From NCBI GenBank assembly GCA_946807835.1, contig OX327702.1, positions 8,804,001-8,868,000 on the forward strand: DNA of 64,000 bases, read 5' to 3'. The DNA comes from Ailanthus altissimus. Its lineage: Eukaryota > Streptophyta > Magnoliopsida > Sapindales > Simaroubaceae. Positions 1-13,500 of the stretch are shown piece after piece; within the stretch, counting starts at the first letter, position 1; every line of letters begins with the position of its first letter. The notes under the pieces are model-generated. The model did no database searches and was not told where the DNA came from. It saw only the letters and a program-made list of their open reading frames with translations. A program made the translations under genes and the position numbers.

Positions 1-1428
1 ATGCCAAATTTTTGGATTCCTCTTTATGCGATATTTTTATATCATAAATTAAGTGTAAGTATACATTATCGTATGCAAGTAATAAAGAGACTAAATAAGT
101 TGGATGTCGAATCCACAAGGATAATTTTTTCTTTTTAACCAATTATTAAAATTATATCTTCCTAATAATTATTCAGAAAAATAAAAATCTAAAACTGAAT
201 GTAAGAAATATAAAACAAAAACACATGTAAAGAAAATTAGGTAATAACAATATAGAGAAAACCTAGGATTAATATTATCCCTCAATATGTTTCTAATGAT
301 TAATCCTCTAATATTTAACTCACTTAGTCTTTATTATTGATCAAGACACTAATGTATTCACAAGCCTCTTCCAAGGTCATGCAAGTATACCCTAATTTAT
401 CAAATACCTATATTCTTATGGTACTTGTAATAAATTAAGATTCATTAAGATTAGGTTTTATTGATCATACATGCCAATTAGGTATATTCCTATCCTAAGT
501 TGAAACTTGCATATGCAACATTGAATGTTACTCTACAATCATGCATCAAATTACATAGGTCTAGATATTATGATTCCTCTTCCGAGTTTATCAATAATAT
601 TACCAACTTATTCACCATATATTGGCCAGATATATTGAAGCATTAAACACAAGTAATTTAAATAATAAAAGACTAAGTTTATTAAATATTAAAAAGATAT
701 GGCAATTTAAGCGCACATATTGAGTTCAAATATTAACCCTAGAAAATAAATTAGTTCATAGCTACAAGAGAATCACAGCAATAAAAATAAAAATAAAACA
801 TGATACAATCAATCGCAAACCGATATAGACGTCGAATTGCTCTTGATTGATGTTGCTCTGGATTCTTGGTGTTCTTGAACTGCTCTAAGTTCTCTTTTTC
901 TTGCTCTAGGTTCTTCTCTGGTATCTTTGGATGATTTTGAATTCTTTTTTGAAGGCTGGGAATGAGTGGCTTTTTATAGGGATTGATTTGAGTTTGAAAA
1001 TCTCAATTCTCGTCGGATTAGGACTCGTGCTATCGCTGGGGCGATATGCTTCTGTCGCTGGGGCGCTGCGTGAAAAAGCCTGCACCGTTGGAGCGGTGTG
1101 ATGATAGCGCTGGGGCGCTGAAGTGTTGCTGGCGCGGTGACTGTATGGCGCTGGGGCGCCAGATACGACTTCAACAGGTCGTATTTCTTATTTCAATTAC
1201 TATTACAGCGTTGGGGCGACAATACTTGTGGCGCGGGGGCGCTGGACTCATAATTTGAAAACTTTGCATTTTAGTCCCTGTTTTCGCTCCTTTTGCGTTC
1301 TTTCTTTAAATTTTGTTCAAGTCCCTATAAATAACAATAATGCACATAAATAGCCATCTATTCTCGTAAAATCATAAAATATCAATAATAAAAACAGGAG
1401 AAAATATATGACAATTTTTCCCTTATCA
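1..1428 (-). mobile_element. Athila-type Ty3/gypsy 3' LTR (partial at window edge)
   Basis: Read on the minus strand, the LTR begins TGATAAGGG at 1428 and continues off the left edge. It is preceded by a purine-rich tract at 1429-1441, so this is the downstream (3') LTR of a minus-strand element. The left part (about 50-130) matches in layout the end of the LTR at 9177-10492: both carry a stretch resembling 'cactatcgta...aagtaata...tccacaagg'. The LTR holds a GC-rich motif cluster at about 1030-1250 in otherwise AT-rich DNA. The open frames at 974-1258 come from that GC-rich cluster and are not genes. Assignment to Athila rests on the PPT and LTR style shared with the better preserved copy nearby. 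Confidence 0.7.
1030..1250. repeat. GC-rich degenerate repeat cluster, core GCTGGGGCGC
   Basis: At least seven variants of a core like GCGCTGGGGCGC occur here at irregular spacing, for example 'cgctggggcgat', 'cgctggggcgctg', 'gcgctggggcgct', 'ggcgctggggcgcc' and 'gcgttggggcgac'. Several are near-palindromes. They sit inside an AT-rich LTR and stand out sharply in base composition. Related clusters occur in other retroelements of this window. Confidence 0.75.
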
Positions 1429-1441
1429 AATTCCCCCAAAC
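1429..1441 (-). other. Polypurine tract of the Athila-type element
   Basis: The minus strand reads GTTTGGGGGAATT directly before the LTR start TGATAAGGG. This is the expected place and composition for the plus-strand priming site of an LTR retrotransposon, and it fixes the orientation of the element. Confidence 0.7.
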
Positions 1442-1534
1442 TTAAATACTTGCTTGTCCTCAAGCAATAAAATAAAACTAAGAGAGAAACAAAGGGTTAT
1501 ACTTGACTCATTTAACAAAACAAAATATACTAAT

Positions 1535-2725
1535 ACTAGTAAGATGATCAAAATCATTCTTCTGTATATGCCATGCATCCGGGGAGCACAAAAATGTACC
1601 ATACCCTAAAGAAGCATTACTAGTGGAAGGGCATAAAGAAAGATATAGTCTAATTTGTCTTTAGATGCTTGACTTACCAACAGGTAAAGGCCGAACATCA
1701 GAAACCTATAGGGCTCTTACAATCTTTTCTGATTCCTAAGTAGAAATGGGAGAGAATAACATTAGATTTCATGGTAGAACTTCTGTGTAGCCAAATAGGC
1801 AATGACGTGATAGGCACTCTAGTATCCATAGTGTCAAATAGAGATCCGCGGTTTACTTCCTTATTTTGGCTTAGATTAGAAAAAGCTCTATACACTAAAT
1901 TGAATTTTAGTACGGCCTTTCATCCACATATGGATGGCCAATCTGAGTGGACAATTCAGATACGTAAGGGTATACTTAGAGTGTGTGCTATGGAATTTAA
2001 GAGGAGTTAGGATACTCATCTGCTATTGATGGAGTTTGCTTATAATAATAGCTACCAGGCCAGTATCGGGATAACACCATATAAAGCATTGTATAGAAGG
2101 AAGTGTAGAACTTCACTTTGCTGGGATGAGGTTGGTGAAAAGAAACTTATTGGTCTAAAAATTGTCCAAATTACTTTAGAAAAGATTCAAGTTATCAAAC
2201 AAAGATTGAAAATAACTAATGATAGACAAAAGAGTTATGCAGATAATCGAAGAAGGGATTTAGAGTTCCAGGTTGGTGATAAAGTCTTCTTGAAGATATT
2301 ACCATGGAAAAGAGTATTAAGATTTGGGAAGCGAGGGAAGTTGAGTCCCTGATACATTGGGCCGTATGAAATAGTTGAAAGAGTTGGGGAGGTGGCATAT
2401 CATTGACGGTTACTTATAGAACTGGCCAGAATTCATGATTGTTTCACGTTTTCATGCTTCGCAAGTACATAGTAGACTCTTTGCACATCCTAAGGGAACA
2501 GTCAATAAAATTGAATGATAATTTGACCTACGAAGAGAAGCTTGTGCAAATTCTAGACCGAAAAGAGCAAGTACTTCATAATAAAAGTATTCCCTTGGTG
2601 ATGGTGTTATGGATGAATCATGGAGTAAAAGAAGCCACATGGGAACGTGAGGATCAAATGCGAGCACAATATCCATGCATCTTTGAGACAAGTATGGTTT
2701 TAAATTTCGAGGACGAAAGTGAATT
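1535..2725 (+). pseudogene. Del/Tekay chromovirus pol 3' end: integrase and chromodomain (decayed)
   Basis: This is the C-terminal part of a Ty3/gypsy polyprotein. In order it shows a degraded HHCC zinc-binding segment (HPGSTKMYHTL about 1565, then RCLTYQQ with the last Cys changed to Tyr), integrase core motifs (NRDPRF, LNFSTAFHP, DGQSE, FAYNNSYQ), the post-core segment ending KVFLK, and a chromodomain-type tail (IPLVMVLW ... ATWEREDQM). The order integrase then chromodomain is typical of Del/Tekay chromoviruses. In-frame stops lie at 1621, 1651, 1741, 2008, 2350 and 2404. A single-base frameshift near 2439 moves the tail into another frame. The 5' part of the element is missing, cut off by the Athila sequence to the left. 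It cannot be functional. Confidence 0.9.
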
Positions 2726-3254
2726 GTAAGACCCAATTCCTATGAATATCATAAATACCTAGATTTTGAAGTATCGCAATAAAGAAACTATAGAGATAAT
2801 CGATTTTGACCCTATTGCAAATAATGTTTTTGTATGTGTGACACGTGCGAATAATATTTTAACATGGTTATGTTGACCCATTAGCGTGGTAGTGTCGGAC
2901 TCACACGGGTGACTGATCGACCACATTAAATGGTAATAGGGTAAAATCACACATTTATTATTTAATTAATTTATTAACCTAACCATGGTTAAAAATTAAC
3001 CAAGATTGAGTTAAAAGCTAACTATGGTTAATATAAATTAATTAAGTACTTAAATTAATTAATATTTATCCAAATTTAATAATATAATAATAATAGATAT
3101 TATGAATATTTTATATTATTATTATATTATTTTAAATGGGATAAGTATTAATTAAAGTTAGTATAAGTGTGTTATTGTGATTGGTTATAGAAAAGTAAAA
3201 AGGGAGCAATGGTAGTATTTTAATTGATTATAAAAAAAAAAATAGAAGTGTTTA

Positions 3255-3445
3255 GAAAAAAGGAGAGATACACGTGAGAAAAGGGGAGAGGGAGAGAAGT
3301 GTTAGCAAAAACAAAAGCAGAGAAGAAAAGAGAAAAGGGGGAGAGGGAAAGAAGTGTTGATGAAAGAAAGAAAGAAAATGGAAGAAAGAAAGAAAAGAAG
3401 AAAGAAAGAAAGAAATGAAGGAAGGAGAAAAAGAAAGAAGTAAGT
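3255..3445 (+). repeat. GA-rich microsatellite (GAAA/GGGAGA tract)
   Basis: A purine-only-biased tract dominated by GAAA, AAAG and GGGAGAG units, lying within the Del-type LTR. The open frame on the opposite strand (Ser/Phe-rich) is its translation and not a gene. Confidence 0.9.
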
Positions 3446-3479
3446 AGAAATTTATTATTTTGATATTTATTTCATGTAT

Positions 3480-3790
3480 TTGGATGTATATATGTGTATA
3501 TAGATATGTATGTATATACATCTCTATGTGTGTATACATGTATTTGTGTATGTATAGGTGTAGATATACATATATATATTAATGAATAGAAATACATATG
3601 TATGTTTGTATGTATTTATGCATGTATATATGTATCTCTCTATATATATATATATACATATGTGAATGTATGTATAGATTTATGTAAACATATAAGTATG
3701 GTTGTAGGTATATATATTTATGTATATATACACATATATGTACATGAATATATTTATGTGATATATATGTATCTTGTATAAGTATGTATG
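3480..3790 (+). repeat. TATG/TA-rich degenerate microsatellite
   Basis: Irregular alternation of TATGTA, TATATA and TGTATG units over about 300 bases, continuing to the right of the GA tract inside the same LTR. It probably reflects old slippage expansion. Confidence 0.85.
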
Positions 3791-5929
3791 TGTGTGAATG
3801 TATAGAATTAATGTCTTTGAGTGATCTTGATGTAAAAAAACTTCAATTGAATGTTATTAGAGCATTATAATTAAATTGGCATGATTTGAATGCCATTGGA
3901 ATAAGAAATTGAGAAAAGAAATGTGTTGGGTGGAAGATGGTGATTTCGGCCACTTTAGGGATTTTAGGGTTTGAGTTGCATTTTGGTTCAATTATTGTGT
4001 ATAAATGATTCCTTGTGTTAATTGGATGTATATAGTTGATGGAAAATCAAAAATGAAGAAAAAGTGACATAATTATCTATTTTTGGTAAGATGAAAGGCA
4101 ATTATGTCCAACTAAATTTATAGGGTGTTAAGCAATTTTTATGGCGTCAGGTGGTAAATTAAACAAGATTGAATGACTTTGTAAATGAAAAACGAAAAGT
4201 GGAATCCATTGTAGGCTGATTAAGGCGCTTACTAGTTTAAGTGTAATTTTATCATTTGTAAGGTTTTTAAATGTCATCTCTGACATGTAGGTGAAGAAAA
4301 TCGAGAGTGGTAAAAGAAGGAAAATTTTCAGAGAAGAATTGAGTTTGCAGTGGTTGGTGAGTGAAAATCTGTAATTGTTTATCTTTCGTTTAATATGTTT
4401 CCATATATTTGAATATTTATGTTTTATGTGATCTTAAATACTGAAATATAATTTATAATTTTTATATATTGTTATAATCATGAATTTCTACATTTAGTTG
4501 AAAAACTTTTTTTTTTTAAAGTCATTAAATTAGTTTTCAAAGACCATTGGTACCATCAGATTTACAGTATGGTGATAGTTTAAGACCTAACCAGTATATC
4601 CCGTCTGCATGGACAAGTATTGGGGGGTGTGTCACTAACTCCGGGAAGTCGAGTCATGTGAGTCGCTTTATATGTACGGGGTATTGTCTCGCTATATGTA
4701 GGTGATGTAAGATTCTGCTACATAGCCAGTGAGATGTCTTTAGATATCACAATTGGTGTTGCTAGTTTAGACGCCCTATGGCCTACTCATGTATGCAGTG
4801 TTAATTTAGTCGCTGTGTGAGCATAGAGCTTTAGGGTTACTATTTAGATCAGTTTAGAAAGAAAATGGCCGAGCAAGAGTTTTAGCTGTTTTTGAGTTAC
4901 CGAGTACATATCAGTGTATTTACATATATATGCATGTTAGTTACTATGTTTTATAGACATTTGTTTTCATGAATTATTAATAAAAACTACTCGGTAGGAT
5001 TTATTAGCATATGATATTTAAAAACAGTTTTACAGTTTTTTAATAGCTTGAGAAGTATGTTTTAGGCAGTTTTTCAATATTTAATATTTACATAGAATTT
5101 TATTTTTACTAAAAATTTTAAATGCAGTCATTGAGCTCTTTTAGCTCACTCGTTTTGTATTTTATATTTTTTAAAACCCTTTCTAGGTGTAGGCCTCGGT
5201 ACGCAGGTTGTTGATTCTTCTACAGCTGATTAATGGGCCAAATCTGACGATCATTTTGTAAATAAAATGTGCTAAGTAGTACCTTTTGATTTTCTGCAAA
5301 GTAGCTATAGGCTTTGTGCATATTGTAAATATATTTTGAACAAACAAGAAGAGGTTTCGGCATTATGGTGATAGTTCACTTTTTATTAGTATATTAATTT
5401 TGTGATTGAATTGAAATTGTTATGTTGAGTTTGGATTTAATTTCGAAAGGACCATAGGTCCTATTTAGAAGTTGAGAAGCTATTTGAAATATAAGTGTGA
5501 TTTTCCTTACAGATTTTGCATTTGAATATTTAGAAAAACAGATGAAACTCTGTCCGTTTTTTTTTAATTTTGTAAAATATTTTTACTGGTATTCCATAAT
5601 TTAGTTAGTAATAGCAAGAATTCCATAATTTAGTTTGCCTCGCGAAATTTCTCAATTTTCGTAGTTAGACTCTGAGTAACTTTTGTTAGGGTGCCCGATA
5701 GGGTCATCGGAATCTACAATAGAGGTTTCAAAACAGGTTCTATCAGCTTGTAATGTGGTTAAACAAAAAAATGGGTAATTAGACTCCAATAAGGTGACTA
5801 GGGATAAATGTATATATAAGGTAGGCTAAAAAGGCTCAATTGGTTCAAAGATGGTTTAATGTCATTTTCTTATACATGCGATTCTTAGTATTTCGCCTCA
5901 AGTAGTAATCATGCAAGTTCTAGAGTGTT

Positions 5930-6560
5930 GCTACTTAAGTAAAAAGTATTTCTAAGCAAAAGAAATTCAATTAATATATTGCTTATCTCAATATGCTCAA
6001 GAATAAGTGATCAAAAATAAGACTGAATTTAGTTCAAGATTCATGATATAAAACTTATCTCAAGCATCTATTATTTCTTAGAAACTTGTAAAAATAAATT
6101 CAGTCAATATTCTATTTCTTATCATAGACTAATGATCATCTTCTCCATTAGAACTTAACGTTAAAAAAAAATTTCTTCTACAAGACAACCAATCAATATA
6201 AGCAGTAAAATAAACACAAAAAAGTGTATTTTCCACCTCAAAACTTAAATTAGACATTGTTCTCAATGTCAAAAAGTAAACTTAAAAGTAAGAAAACTCC
6301 TTAGTAAATAAAGTTGAAGCATTATAGCGTTGTGTTATATTGGTAGGACTGTGGTATTCCTTTACTCCTAATGCTTGTAATTGCTTTTGCTGCTTCCTTG
6401 AATGCTTGACTTACTGATTTATTCCTACAAAAGAAAAAACTAACATAACTAATACTAAAAATAAGCTAATAAAAATAAAAAATACTTGGGTTGCCTTCCA
6501 AGAAGTGCTTGATTTAACGTCGTCGGCTTGGTGGGGTTTTCTTCCATTCTTATGAAGGAT
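5930..6560 (-). mobile_element. Noncoding 3' part of an Athila-type element
   Basis: This stretch has no coding signal. It contains 'aaacttaaattagacattgt' near 6242 and 'ttgccttccaagaagtgctt' near 6490, phrases that resemble the noncoding part between the protease-proximal region and the LTR in plant Athila-like elements. It is continuous with the minus-strand gag-protease remnant to its right and is likely the same element after a large deletion of pol. Attribution is by resemblance only. Confidence 0.45.
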
Positions 6561-6899
6561 CAAAGTCAATGGCAGAAGCATCTTTGTATGTAAGCAGGTT
6601 GGGCTTCCGTTTCTTTTGGCTTCCACATTTTTTTATTAGATCTTGGGCAGCAAATTTTGCCTTATGCTCCTCGTGCTTCTTCAGAAAGACTTGAATCTTA
6701 AACCGGTGAAGTGTCTCTCCTTTGCCCTTATCGTTGATCCTTTCATCACACTGTAGTTTATTTTTCTTTTTTCATTATTCTCTTTCTATGCCTTAACGTA
6801 TTCTTTTTTATGTGAGGATTCAACATCTCCATTTCTTTGAGCTATTTGGCATTTAGGTGTATCACATCAATACTACTACAGTCTTCACTTTCAGATGGC

Positions 6900-9150
6900 A
6901 ATTTGATCTTCTTGAAGACTTTCAATATCACAGTGTCATCTTGTATCCTCATAGCCATTTCTCCTTTTTGAACATTGATGGCCGTATATCCCATGCCTAG
7001 GAAAAGTCTTCCAAGGATGATAGGGTTGGATCTCCTTGTCTTCTTCTATGTCTAGAACAATGAAATCAGCGCAGAAGATAAATTTGTCCACTTTTACTAA
7101 CACGTCCTCAATAATTCCCTTTGGGTATATGAGAGAGTGATCAGTAAGTTGAAGTGTGATATTGATCTACTTTACTTCTCTCAAACCTAGTTTGTTGTAG
7201 ACAAAGAGGGGAATGAGATTAATGTTTTCTTCTAGATCGCATAAGGCTTTACTAAGATCATAATTACCAATAAAGCACGGTATAGTAAATCTCCTAGGAT
7301 TTTTGAGCTTAGAAGGTAGCTTTTTTTGAAGAATAGCACTACATTCCTCTGTTAATCTCATAATCCTTTAGTTTCGTCTTCTTGGAAAGAATACTCCTTA
7401 TGAATTTGATGTAGCTAGGCATATGTTCTAGCGTATCTACAAAAGGGAGATTAATATGTAATATCTTTAAAACTTCAAGAAATTTAGAGAATTGCTCATC
7501 TATTCTCTTATTTTATAGTCTCTGTGGGAATGGTGGATGAGGTGTAAATGATTGCAAAGGCTATTTCTGCACATTTCCTATAATATGTTTTGCACTTATA
7601 TGCTGCTCATCTTTCTTTTCTGAACTTTTAGGATTACCTTGTTGCAATTTTCTGCTTCATCACTTATATTGCACCTCTGTAGCCTTTGAGGGAAAGGAAC
7701 AGGTGGTCTATATGATTATACATTTTTTTATTGTGCCACTTTTTCCTTCTCTTACACACTTGATGGTGGTGGTTTGGATGTGTTACCGTATAAGATCTTA
7801 CCACTTCTCAAGATGATGGCTTAACATTGCTCTATACTTTTTTTGGATTTATCTCGGTATCACTTGGTAAAGTGCCTTGGGGACTTCTATTAATTGCAAT
7901 AGCAAGTTATCCCATTGGACCTTAAGTTCTTCAATGATGCTGAATAATTCTATAAGATGGCATTATTGGACTTCATATATTGCATCAACATATCTTCCAA
8001 AGCCAGCTTCCTCTCTTGTGGTGGCTGAAATCCCAAGGGATTCATTGGCCTAGATGGCTCATCTTGGTTGTTACGCCATAAAAATTTTGGATGATCTTTC
8101 TACCCTAGATTGTAGGAATTTAATTGTGGGTTAGGTTGTTGACGATTGAAATTTCTCACATAATTCACGGCTTCCATGCACTGCCCATTCATATGGTTAT
8201 CACCATAAAAGTCGCATATCACTCATTCGGTTTTGACTTAATGTATCAAACGTCTTGGATAAATAAATTGATTTGCACTAGCAATGCATTGAATGCATCA
8301 ATCTTATATACACTGGTGACTTCTTTGGGTGTAACCCTCTTTATTGGCCATTGATAACTATTCAACGATATCTCTTCCAACAGATTATAAGCCTCATCCA
8401 TGAACTTATTCATTAAAGCTCTTCTAGCAGCGGTATTTATAATGGTCCTCTAATGACCTACTAGTCCATTATAGAACATTTGGAGTAATAACCATTTAGG
8501 GACACTATGGTAAGGACACTTTCTCAATATGTCCTTGAAGCTCTCCTATGCCTCATACAACGACTCTTTATCAATCTGATTAAATTAGGTAATGTCATTC
8601 CTTATCTTTGTTGTCTTTGTTGGTAGGAAGAACTTGGCTAAGAACTTTTGTGTTAAATCTTCCTATATCGATATAGATCCTGACGACAATGACATCAATC
8701 AACTCTTGGCTCTGTCCCTTAAGGAGAAAGGGAATAGTCTCAATCTGATGGCATCTTCGAAGACTCTGTTGTACTTGAAGGTATCACATATTTTTATGAA
8801 ATTTATGATATCCATGTTAGAATCATCATTGGGAGCTCCACTGAACTGTACAGTCTCTTTCAGCATCTGAATAATATTCGATTTGATCTCAAAGTTTTTC
8901 GTATTGATGGTTGGTCATCGAATACTTGATTGAATACCAACTGTACTAGAAATAGCATAATCCTTTAAAAATTTCTGCAGTATCATGGGCCTAAAGATAG
9001 AATTTTTTATGTTATCATTGTTTTTCACCATAGTGTGAACTGTCAAAGTAAAATAAAAAGAAAATCAAAGTGAAAAGAAGAAAATAAAAAAAAAATTGAA
9101 TTAAAAGTAAGTAGTTTGGTTTTAGTATTGATCTAAGAATAAAAAGAAAT
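6900..9150 (-). pseudogene. Athila-type gag and aspartic protease (decayed)
   Basis: Minus-strand remnant of a Ty3/gypsy gag-protease. Gag (about 8990 to 7960) shows capsid-type phrases such as AIRLRLFPFSL, KFLAKFFLPTKT, ILRKCPYHSVP and EAYNLLEEIS in order, interrupted by many stops. The protease region (7361 to about 6900) shows LPSKLKNPRRFTIPC, then ALCDLEENINLIPL; the usual active-site Gly-Ala after Asp-Leu is replaced by Glu-Glu. No reverse transcriptase follows, so most of pol has been lost. The gene starts just inside a tRNA-Asp-type primer site and belongs with the LTR at 9177-10492. The open frames on the plus strand at 8124 and 8592 are complementary shadows. Confidence 0.85.
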
Positions 9151-9151
9151 A

Positions 9152-9170
9152 GTCATCGACAACGGCGCCA
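9152..9170 (-). other. Primer-binding site, tRNA-Asp type
   Basis: On the minus strand TGGCGCCGTTGTCGATGA begins six bases inside the LTR. The first 11 bases match the complement of the 3' end of plant tRNA-Asp including CCA; later bases have drifted. Athila elements are known to use tRNA-Asp, which agrees with the gag and protease remnants downstream. Confidence 0.8.
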
Positions 9171-9176
9171 AAAACT

Positions 9177-10492
9177 TGATTGGTGTTATACTAGCTAAGC
9201 ACAAACGCACACTATCGTATTAAGTAATATAAGATTTTAAGTCTAAGTATCAATTCCACAGGGACCATGCGATTTAATTCTTTCAATCAAGTACTAAAAT
9301 TGTATCTACTTAAATTTTATTCAGAAAATCATAATCTAAATTTTAATTAACTACTCTAACTCTTTCAATTAAACAAAACAAAAGTAAATAGTAGAATTCA
9401 CAAATAAATATAATATAGGGTTTTGTCTTGTTCTCTAGTATTTCATTGGATTTATTAACCTCTTAGTTAATCTCTTAACACCAATTGTTGGTTCAGACAC
9501 TAATCTCATCACAAGCCTATGTCGATGTTCGAATGATTATATTACGCATTGTAACAATAATCTATATGTCTATGGTAATCAAATCAAAATGTAATTCATT
9601 AAGATCAAGTCTAAATTATGTTATACATGCTACCTAGGTATATGTCTATCTTAGATAAAACTCATAGTTGTTACCCTATGATCATGCATCAATCTATCCT
9701 AGGCTAAACATATGAATCTCTTTGTTGAGTTTATCATGGTTTCTTGATCATTCAAAATATTGATCAGGTATAATGAAAGCATTAAAGATAGAATGAATCA
9801 ATTATATGTATTAAGTTCATAAACTAAAAATTAACAAAATTCAAATGCATACTAGGTTAACACAGTCTAACTCTAGGTGAACAATTTAGCCCATCACAAA
9901 ATTAAAAGTATCCAACCAATTCATAAAGATCAATAAGAACAAGAACATAATGATAAAGAAATAGTAGAAAAACTAATCAAAGTGACACTTTGATGTGCTT
10001 TTCACTCTTCTTTGACTTGAAGCTTAAATTTTTGATTTTGGTTCTTCAATCTTTGATTTTGTATTGTGAATTCTTTCCCTACGTTTTTGCCTCTCCAAAG
10101 TCTCTATTTTAGCTCTTAAAAGTGTGCTTTTATAGGTGTGAGAATCCTAGGTCAAAGTGAGTCAATTCCAAGTTGAAATAGGACTCAAAAGGGTGTCACT
10201 TTTATTTGTCACGCTGAGCGCTTTGGCCTTAAGAAGTGGACACCGTGGCACTCCATATTCAAGAATTAGGCGCTGCAGCTCTCAGGCCTATGCTTTGGTA
10301 CTCTCATATTTTAAGTGTAACTTCATCATTTTACGTCCAATTCACCTCTTATTTATTCTTATGCATCACATTTTCTGTTGTATACCTATTTACGATCAAA
10401 AACACAATTAAGTAGCCAAATATTTATAATTTTGAGCTAAATATGAAAGTTTGGTACTAATCGTACTAGTGCATGTATACCCTTATTAGTCA
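9177..10492 (-). mobile_element. Athila-type 5' LTR
   Basis: The minus strand runs from TGACTAATAAGGG (10492) to CACCAATCA (9177), giving TG...CA termini and about 1.3 kb, followed by the primer-binding site. It includes a small GC-rich cluster at 10205-10290 ('gctgagcgctttggc', 'ggcgctgcagctct') comparable to that of the LTR at 1-1428. The open frame at 10157-10411 lies inside it and is not a gene. Confidence 0.75.
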
Positions 10493-10554
10493 TACCGAAT
10501 TACAGGAATATGTTGATTGATGCTCTACAGACTATAAAAGTTAATTTGAAGCCG

Positions 10555-13500
10555 ATGGCACACCCATCATATAAGAAGCTATATCCTCAAAGTATAGACT
10601 CAATCTTTCCATTTCTAAAGGGGTACAAGATTCTTGAATTCTTTTTATTTTAAAAGAAAAGAATATCATGACATTTAAGCATATTTTTAAATTCACCGTG
10701 CAATGTGGAGAGAATAACCCATCTCTTTTTTGGAAGCTCAGGTTGTTCGGTAATTGTTTTGACAAAAATGGCCTTCACTTGGTACACTAACCTCGTGCCA
10801 GAATCAATCTCCAGCTGGGAACAAATAGAAGATAAATTCCACGTTGAATTATATCAACCACTACCAGAAGTGACATTGGCCAACTTGGCTAGGGTAATAC
10901 AAATGCTTGGCGAATCGTATTCAAGTATATAAGCCGATTCAAGAAACTAAGGTCATGGTGTCAAACACAGATTATGAGGTCAATTGTGTGTAAATGGTAG
11001 TGAGAGGAATGTCCTTTGCAATGAGGGAACACTTTGAAGGACACTAGTTTAGGGACTTGTACGAGTTGGCTATTAAGACGATCAGTTATAGAGGCTCTTA
11101 ATAAAAAAAGACCAAGAGAGGGCATCTTCTGAGGAAATGTACTAAAAGAACCAGTCTGATGTAGCAGTTATACAAGTAGAGTTAGAGAGCAACTCTAAGG
11201 ACTATGATTCAGATGACGATGTCTGCCTAGCTAAAGTAGTAAGAGGAGCTCAATATGAATGTCCTATCCTCGAAAATATGACTTCCAACAAGGAGAAGGA
11301 GAAGATAAAAAAGAATAAGCAGATCGCCAAAGAGTATTCTTTTGATCTAAAAAAAGCAGACAAGATATTAAATTGGCTTTTAAAGACAAACAAATCAAGC
11401 TCTCAGAAAGGCAGACAAATTTCTCCACTTAAATAAAGGGTCAACAAGGACTACTACAAGTAGCATAACTCTTGAAGACACAGTATAAACAATTATATTG
11501 TGTTCAAGAACAAAATTCAATGGCTTATTCTTGAAGGCTGACTTTTATCTAGTTTTAAGAAGAAAACCCCTTATTATTGAAACTAATTTTTCCCACTATA
11601 TGTGTGAATATGATCTTACCATTCACTAAAAGGAAGACTTAAGGAAAAGGATCCTCAGCTTAAATTTAGACCCTAGATGAGGTTGAATTCAAATGATCGA
11701 TACTGTTAACAATGCCTCTCTAAATGGGAGGACAATTACAGAAGAACCGACTACTTGGGAAAAGCCAACTACAAAGAAGGCATGTTTGGTCTACCCATAA
11801 TGCCAAAAAACCTTTGTCAAAGTTACTAAAGAATAAATGCTATTAGACTGAAGGTCGATTTTGTAGCACTAACCACGAAGAGCATTCAAGCCTAGAGCTA
11901 ATAAAGTCGATCAATGGGAATAAAACATGTTAAAAACAAAGTGTGTTTGATTGGCTAGGAGATTATCAAGATCATAGATATAACCCCAAGCCAACCAAGA
12001 CTCAAAAAGGGCATATACAAAAGCATTTTCAACAGTGAAGATTAGAAGCAGTTATACAAAATAAAGGCCAAAATGAAAACACTTTGGCCAGGATCAACAA
12101 CCTGAATAAAAATCTCTATAAAAATAAAGCTCTAAAAAGTTAATTACCACTTAAGCCGACAATAAATGACAAGCAAGCGTCTTTATCAAAAATATACTGG
12201 TACCTATTAAGAGGAATCAAGCTGATTAAGGGGCAACCAACAAAGAAGAAATTTAGAAAGAAATCGTTAATATGGTCGTCCTATTACCAGAGTCATGTTA
12301 CCAAAGCATACTTAGAACCATCAAGGTAGTTATGATTGATTTTGCTGAACGAGAAACACTAGCCAAAGGATTCACATCACATAGATTCAAAATTGGTCAT
12401 CTAGAATAAGATAAATCATTCTGTGTAATCAATGTGCTGAGCTATTACAATGTCTTGTAAGAAAAGAATGGATTTACTCCAATAAGGTTTTGCCATCAAG
12501 TATGCATCAAATGATTTTTAGATGACAACCGAGTGAGTTTGTAGAAATAATTTACTCCAATTTAAAGCCTTTTACAAGTGACAAATAAGTAGCACTGGCA
12601 TTCCTATACAACCCATCAGTTGGAACTACAATCCTTGAAAAGAATGATGATGGCCGTTATAAAATAAGTATGGCCAAAGTGCTAGAAGGAGGAACTTGTT
12701 CGGCTAACAACAGTTATACAGGTTGACCCTAGATGAATAGATGAAAAGGAATATCTATGACTGCTTCAGCCGAATGCATATATGAAGATGAAAATTAAGA
12801 TCCTCAAATCGGCCATAAATTAAAAGAAGTGAAATTGGTACCGAAAAAATTAAATGACTACAACCTTCAAAATCAAAGCCAATTTAAGGACGTTAATTTA
12901 GGTACTAAGGATAACTTCAAGTTACTTTTTATATGTGAGCACTTAGATCTATCATTTGAGACTAAATAGTGGCGATCTTGAGGGAATACAAAGATTGCTT
13001 TGCATGGGGCTATATAGAGATGCTTGGTCTAAGTCAAGTCCTGGTCGAGCATAGCCTCCCGATCAAAAAAGGATTTCTACCTTACAAACAACATATGTAA
13101 AGAATGCCTAGAGAGGTTGAAGAAAAGATAGCAGAGGAGATCAAGAGGCTTATTCACACCAGTTTCATTAGGCCGACAAGCTATATAAAATGGCTATCGA
13201 ACATAGTCTTAGTTATAAAAAGAACGGCAAACTTTGACTCTTTGTCAACTTCCAAAATTTGAACATGGCGAGCCTCAAAGACGAATATCCCATGCCCATA
13301 GCTAATATTTGATCGATTTGGCTACCTGTCACAAAATCATGAGTTTTTTTTTTACGGTCATTTTTTATACAACCAAATATTCATTAAAAATTCAAACATT
13401 AGCAAAACGGCATTTAGATTCCCATAAGTTGTTGGAATATATGAATGGTTTATAATGTCATTTAGATTCAAGAATATAGGGGCAATATATCAAAGAGCGA

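Larger units (their letters stand above)
2725..5930 (+). mobile_element. Del/Tekay 3' LTR (long), right boundary approximate
   Basis: The LTR probably starts at TGTAAGACCC (2725), which overlaps the last codons of the chromodomain frame and follows the purine-rich 'gaggacgaaag'. Long LTRs of this kind are usual for this lineage. Inside are GTTAAC-rich palindromes (2975-3035), a purine microsatellite (3255-3445) and a TATG/TATA-rich microsatellite (3480-3790). About 4590-4700 holds a non-repetitive stretch with GC near average. The right end is not sharp: retroelement-like but unassigned sequence runs to about 5930, where Athila-like sequence begins. Confidence 0.6.

Noticed and set aside
1046..1258. 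Overlapping open frames on both strands in a GC-rich patch, possibly a small gene
   Set aside because: They coincide with the degenerate GC-rich repeat cluster inside an LTR; both strands are open because stops are rare in GC-rich DNA.
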